Below, one piece after another: positions 60,310 to 64,000 of a stretch of DNA of 64,000 bases. The stretch spans positions 1-64,000 of the forward strand of contig NZ_AJGU01000005.1 of assembly GCF_000260795.1 (NCBI RefSeq), written 5' to 3'. A program made the position numbers and the translations under genes. The notes beneath the pieces are model-generated. The model had not been told where the DNA came from. It did not search any database and was given only the letters and a program-made list of their open reading frames with translations. The DNA is from Treponema sp. JC4 (lineage in GTDB: Bacteria > Spirochaetota > Spirochaetia > Treponematales > Treponemataceae). Each line of letters opens with the position of its first letter. Positions within the stretch are counted from its first letter, which is position 1.

Positions 60310-61650
60310 ATGAAAATAAGTTCGCAAAAATCGTCTCTTTCAGGCCACGTAAGTGTTCCTGGTTCTAAAAGTCATACAATCCGTGCCTTGATTCTTGCTT
60401 CTCTGGCAGACGGCACTTCTCATATCAAAAATCCACTTCCAAGTAACGACTGTCTTTCTACCGTTCAGGCGGTAAAGCAGATTGGTGCTGAAGTGATTGT
60501 GCCAGAGAAAGGTGATACATGGACTGTGAAGGGGGCAGGAAAAAATCTTCATTTACCGGAAGGCGTAATTGATGTTGGAAATTCCGGCTCTCTTATGTAT
60601 TTTTTGTGCCCGGTTTTATCAACCTTGGCCGGTCAATGTACTTTTACAGGAGATGAATCAATTTGCAAGCGTCCTGTAAATCATCTGATTGACGCTCTTA
60701 ATCAGCTTGGCGGTCAGGCATCTTCCCTGGCGGCAGACGGAATAACTCCACCTTTCAAATTCTGTGGTCCGATTGATGTGAACAAAACTCTTACTACTGA
60801 TGGAAAACTTTCCCAGTACATCAGCGGTTTTATGATGGCAACAAGCCGTCTGAACGGAACCCTTCATATTAATTTGACAGATCCAAAAGAAACTCCTTAC
60901 CTTACAATGACTAAAATCTGGCTGGAAAGTGTCGGGATTCCTTGTACAATCAGCGAAGATTTCAAAAAAATCACAGTTACAGGCCCTGTTGATATTAAGG
61001 CTTTTGATAAAACTGTTCCTTCTGACTGGGAAGCCGTTGCCTTTCCTCTGGTTGCAGCCCTTATCAGTGGCAGCGAAATTGTAATTGAAGGAATTGACGG
61101 TTCTGGCAGCCAGGGAGACGACAAAATTGTAGAAGTTTTGCAGTCTGTTGGAGCTGATATTGAATGGAATAAAAAAGAAGCAACCCTTACAGTTCGCGGA
61201 AAGCAGGGCGGTAAAGGCCTGACTACAAAAAATTGTCCTAACGGTATCTTCCGCGTTACAATTTCTCCTTTCCCGGATGCAATCTGTGCTCTTGCGGTAA
61301 TTGCCTGCTTTATAGAAGGAACTACAGTAATTACAGATGTTGAAATCTGTCGCAAAAAAGAAACAGACCGCATCGAAGCAATGAAAACAGAACTTCGAAA
61401 ACTTGGCGCCGAGGTAGAAGAAGGAGATGATTGCCTGATTATCCACGGTCATGAAGGTGGAAAGGGCCTGCACGGTGGCGAAGTTGAATCATTTAAAGAC
61501 CACCGTATTGCCATGAGTCTTGCCTGTCTGGGCCTTGGACTTCCTGCCGGCGAAAAGGTAATCATAAACGACGCAGAGTGCTGCAGTGTTTCTTTCCCTC
61601 ACTTTTTTGAAGTGATGAATGGAATTGGTGCAGGGTTTAAGGAAGTATGA
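60310..61650 (+). CDS. aroA: 3-phosphoshikimate 1-carboxyvinyltransferase (EPSP synthase)
   Basis: Sixth step of the shikimate pathway. The 446-residue protein has PGSKSHTIRALILASLADG (phosphate/PEP-binding lysine and arginine), GNSGSLMYFLCPVLS, DGKLSQYISGFMMA, CRKKETDRIEAMKTELRKLGAEV and FKDHRIAMSLACLGLG. These are AroA, not MurA, signatures. ATG at 60310 is preferred: a TACAAT box ends seven bases upstream, while the in-frame ATG at 60283 lies in the divergent promoter region. Its stop overlaps the methylase start (ATGA). Confidence 0.94.
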   Translation: MKISSQKSSLSGHVSVPGSKSHTIRALILASLADGTSHIKNPLPSNDCLSTVQAVKQIGAEVIVPEKGDTWTVKGAGKNLHLPEGVIDVGNSGSLMYFLCPVLSTLAGQCTFTGDESICKRPVNHLIDALNQLGGQASSLAADGITPPFKFCGPIDVNKTLTTDGKLSQYISGFMMATSRLNGTLHINLTDPKETPYLTMTKIWLESVGIPCTISEDFKKITVTGPVDIKAFDKTVPSDWEAVAFPLVAALISGSEIVIEGIDGSGSQGDDKIVEVLQSVGADIEWNKKEATLTVRGKQGGKGLTTKNCPNGIFRVTISPFPDAICALAVIACFIEGTTVITDVEICRKKETDRIEAMKTELRKLGAEVEEGDDCLIIHGHEGGKGLHGGEVESFKDHRIAMSLACLGLGLPAGEKVIINDAECCSVSFPHFFEVMNGIGAGFKEV

Positions 61651-62825
61651 CAGAAAATCCAGCCTTTCTTACAGAGCAGCTCATCACTTACATAGGAAAT
61701 AAGCGGGCCCTGCTGCCATTTATCGGACAGGGGGTAGAAATAGTCCGCCGCGAACTCGGAAAAGAAAAACTTACCTGTCTGGATATATTTTCTGGAAGTG
61801 GAATTGTTGCCCGCTATCTCAAACAGTTTTCGACTTTTATTGCCGCAAACGATATGGAAAGCTATTCTGTTTTAATCAACCGCTGTTATCTTTCTAACAA
61901 GGATGATATTCCTTCCGCCCGCATCGCTCAGTTACACGAAAACTTAATTTCTGCAGTTGCAGAGCACCTGGATGCTTTGCAAGGCAGGCAGGCGTCAGGA
62001 GATGTAGTCTCCGAACCTGGATTTATAAGCCGTCTCTACGCTCCGCACGATGAAAATAACATACAAAAGTCAGACCGCTGCTTTTACACCACTTACAATG
62101 CTGCCTATCTGGATTTTGCCCGACAACTAATTGACGAAATTGTGCCGGAAGAGCTCCATCACTTTTTTATAGCGCCTCTTCTTTCAGAAGCAAGCATTCA
62201 CGCAAACACAGCTGGAATTTTCAAAGGCTTTTACAAAAACTCCAAAACCGGAGTCGGTCAGTTCGGCGGAAACGGCAAAGACGCCCTTAGCCGTATTTTA
62301 GGCAAAATCGAACTAAAACTTCCGGTTTTCAGCAATTTCTCCTGCCAGAGTCAGGTTTTCAACTGCAATGCTAACGAACTTGTAACTTCAGAAGAATTGT
62401 ATGACGCTTGCGGTGGTATCTACGACCTGGCCTATTTTGATCCGCCTTACAATCAGCACCCTTACGGTTCAAATTATTTTATGCTTAATCTGGTTGCCAA
62501 TTACAAAGCCCCTGAAGAAGATGCAATCAGCCGCGTTTCCGGTATCCCCCGCAACTGGAACCGTTCTGCTTACAACAAAAAACGTCAGGTTGCCGATGCC
62601 TTTCTGGATTTAGTAAATAACGTCCGTGCCCGTTATGTCCTCGTTTCTTTCAATTCCGAAGGCTTCATCCCCAAAGACGAAATGATAGCCCTCTTGTCTC
62701 AGGTCGGCTCAGTCCAGGTCCTGGAATCCAAATATAACACTTTCCGTGGCAGCCGAAATCTTTCCGCCCGAGAAATTCACGTAAAAGAGTATTTGTTTCT
62801 GGTAAGGAAGAATTTTATAAACTAA
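61647..62825 (+). CDS. D12-class adenine-specific DNA methyltransferase
   Basis: The 392-residue protein has the alpha-class (Dam-like) motif order. LITYIGNKRALLPFI at the N-terminus contributes to AdoMet binding. LDIFSGSGIVARYLKQF is the F-x-G-x-G-type motif I. The catalytic motif IV is DPPYNQHPYG at about 267-276. A long central target-recognition region (about 75-255) sets specificity. No restriction endonuclease adjoins it, so it may be an orphan epigenetic methylase or a remnant of a modification system. Four-base overlap with aroA suggests chance co-transcription rather than shared function. Confidence 0.88.
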   Translation: MTENPAFLTEQLITYIGNKRALLPFIGQGVEIVRRELGKEKLTCLDIFSGSGIVARYLKQFSTFIAANDMESYSVLINRCYLSNKDDIPSARIAQLHENLISAVAEHLDALQGRQASGDVVSEPGFISRLYAPHDENNIQKSDRCFYTTYNAAYLDFARQLIDEIVPEELHHFFIAPLLSEASIHANTAGIFKGFYKNSKTGVGQFGGNGKDALSRILGKIELKLPVFSNFSCQSQVFNCNANELVTSEELYDACGGIYDLAYFDPPYNQHPYGSNYFMLNLVANYKAPEEDAISRVSGIPRNWNRSAYNKKRQVADAFLDLVNNVRARYVLVSFNSEGFIPKDEMIALLSQVGSVQVLESKYNTFRGSRNLSAREIHVKEYLFLVRKNFIN

Positions 62826-63009
62826 GAATAGGATTATTCTGTAATTCGATAATCATTTTTTGATATAGACATTTATCTTCTACTTGTGATATGGATGTTG
62901 TTCTTACCCCTGCATCTTTTGAAGAGCCGCCACAATGGTAAATAGTTTCATTTGATGTTCCAAAATCTACAATAATATAACGGTCGTGATAAGTTCCGCC
63001 AGTTGTTTT
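62815..63009 (-). pseudogene. C-terminal fragment resembling ORF6N/KilA-N-type proteins
   Basis: Minus-strand codons read TYHDRYIIVDFGTSNETIYHCGGSSKDAG, then SISQVEDKCLYQKMIIELQNNPIL and a stop at 62815, overlapping the methylase end. The pattern recalls the C-terminus of ORF6N-domain proteins (recalled, not searched). No start codon or N-terminal domain is present. The frame is continuous with the upstream nuclease-family gene, separated only by its TAA stop at 63010-63012. I read it as a degraded remnant. Confidence 0.5.
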
Positions 63010-64000
63010 TTATTTCACAATTACATTTGCCATAATCGGAAGATGATCAGAATACCCGTTGCCGTTGTAGATTTTGTAGGCGGCGGGAGTTTTGTCTTCG
63101 TTTGACCAGGGGGCTTCTGCTTTTGGGGTAAAACCTGTGATTCTTGCTTTGCCGAAAGAGAAGATATGGTCAATCCGTTCCCAGGAACCTTTGTAGAAAT
63201 AACTTCCGATTGAAGTTGCGTAGCTGCCGTCTGCTGAAAACCAGGGGGAGTAGGCTTTTACGTGGGAAGGGGTGTAATTTTCCGAAAGGCCTGCATGACG
63301 GAAAAGGGTATTGGCGCCTCCCTGACCTGATGAAAAGTCCAGGATAAATTCGGAAGCATCCCGGTTAAAATCTCCGCAGATTACGGCACTTCCACCTCGG
63401 GTTTCTAAAGCTTTTAGCTTCCCTGCCAATACAGATTCCTGCCAGTCCCGCCAGATTTCAGATTCATATTCCCCGCTGGATTTAGATTTCCAGTGGTTTA
63501 CAAATATGGTAATTTCCCGTCCGCCAATTTCTGTACTTACTTCCAGAAGGGGGCGCATGGAAGGCTGTTCGTATTTCTGAGTATTTACAAAAAGAGAGTG
63601 AGTTTTTACTCCAAAAAGCGGAAATTTTGAAAGCACTGCACAGCCAATAGAAGAGTCTTTTTCCTTTGCAAAGCAACTGTAAGTCCAGTTTGCCCCTGAA
63701 TCCCAGGAGTTACCTGCAAGTTGATTTGAAATATCATAAATTACGCTTTCATTTTCAATTTCTTCCAGCACAAAAATATCCGCGTTCAGCTTAGTTATAA
63801 CTTCGCAAAGCCTTGTTAATCTTGTGTGATATTTATCATTCGACCATTTTCCTGCTGATTTAAAATCCTTATATTCGCTTCCATCTGTGTGTCCGTCAAA
63901 AAAAGTCTGAACATTCCAGTTTGCTATAGAAAAACTGCTTTTTTCACAAGTCCGTTTATTTTCCCCCGATTCACATTCGCTGATACCACAGGAAAAAAAC
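63010..64000 (-). CDS. Exported endonuclease/exonuclease/phosphatase-family protein, 5' end outside window
   Basis: At least 330 residues; the frame is open to the right edge. The first visible residues FFSCGISECESG look like a lipobox, so the protein is probably a lipoprotein. Family motifs in order: IANWNVQTFFDG (Asn), FVLEEIENES (Glu), IFVNHWKSKSSG (His), VICGDFNRDAS (Asp, Asn) and GYSDHLPIMANV (Asp-His at the end). All catalytic positions are present, so a periplasmic nuclease or phosphodiesterase is expected; the substrate is unknown. Confidence 0.85.
   Translation of the reverse strand, partial: FFSCGISECESGENKRTCEKSSFSIANWNVQTFFDGHTDGSEYKDFKSAGKWSNDKYHTRLTRLCEVITKLNADIFVLEEIENESVIYDISNQLAGNSWDSGANWTYSCFAKEKDSSIGCAVLSKFPLFGVKTHSLFVNTQKYEQPSMRPLLEVSTEIGGREITIFVNHWKSKSSGEYESEIWRDWQESVLAGKLKALETRGGSAVICGDFNRDASEFILDFSSGQGGANTLFRHAGLSENYTPSHVKAYSPWFSADGSYATSIGSYFYKGSWERIDHIFSFGKARITGFTPKAEAPWSNEDKTPAAYKIYNGNGYSDHLPIMANVIVK

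Noticed and set aside
60658-61473. 271-codon frame antisense to aroA
   Set aside because: Entirely inside aroA, rich in Cys/Asn/Phe, with no start signals.

Overview
The window looks like a spirochaete chromosome of the genus Treponema, probably a host-associated (rumen or gut type) species. I infer this from moderate-to-low GC, a V-type rather than F-type ATPase, a short alanyl-tRNA synthetase, groES without groEL, ispE-spoVG-tRNA-Gln order, exported lipoproteins with spirochaete-style lipoboxes, and no phage or integrase genes. I could not run a database search, so the species is not assigned.

Layout. 1-2.7 kb: a RecB/AddB-like PD-(D/E)XK nuclease running off the left edge, with an apparent frameshift in a 9-base homopolymer. 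2.9-7.1 kb: tpiA, htrA, map and a J-domain protein. 7.2-16.8 kb: one long minus-strand operon, PTS EIIA then V-ATPase G/H-C-I-K-F-E-A-B-D then a universal stress protein; subunit I carries a second apparent homopolymer frameshift. 16.8-25.8 kb: secG, a single-chain purL, an exported thioredoxin-fold protein, two CNNM/CorC-type proteins and rpsD. 25.9-31.7 kb: an HPt protein, ispE, spoVG, tRNA-Gln, a GC-rich structured stretch, alaS, a SurA-like chaperone and nusB. 31.7-36.5 kb: a TPR lipoprotein, groES, fhs and adk. 36.7-47.2 kb: a beta-barrel candidate, a complete galactofuranose-type ABC transporter (YtfQ-YtfR-YtfT-YjfF), then a second YtfQ-like protein, now a lipoprotein, with a LytS-type kinase and a YesN-type regulator. 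47.4-57.4 kb: citrate synthase, a pseudouridine synthase, a cupin regulator, a vWA protein, galE, lipoproteins, a GH3 hexosaminidase and an M20 peptidase. 57.5-64 kb: mraY, a strongly degenerate PurH homologue, aroA, an adenine methylase and an exported endonuclease/phosphatase-family protein running off the right edge.

Three patterns go beyond the gene list. First, at least a dozen genes have a good -10 box 6-8 nt before the start codon and no Shine-Dalgarno, so leaderless mRNAs seem common. Second, four intergenic copies (A-D) of a roughly 155-174 bp element keep the same nested stem architecture while stem sequences differ and compensate, around conserved unpaired motifs; this looks like an undescribed structured RNA or mobile RNA-like element. 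Third, a different 135-bp structured element with an internal terminator sits at the 3' ends of htrA and the M20 peptidase gene.

The genes are mainly housekeeping: ion-motive ATPase, purine, isoprenoid, aromatic and peptidoglycan precursor synthesis, translation and envelope biogenesis. The most system-like unit is the sugar transporter with its linked lipoprotein-kinase-regulator cascade (38.2-47.2 kb).
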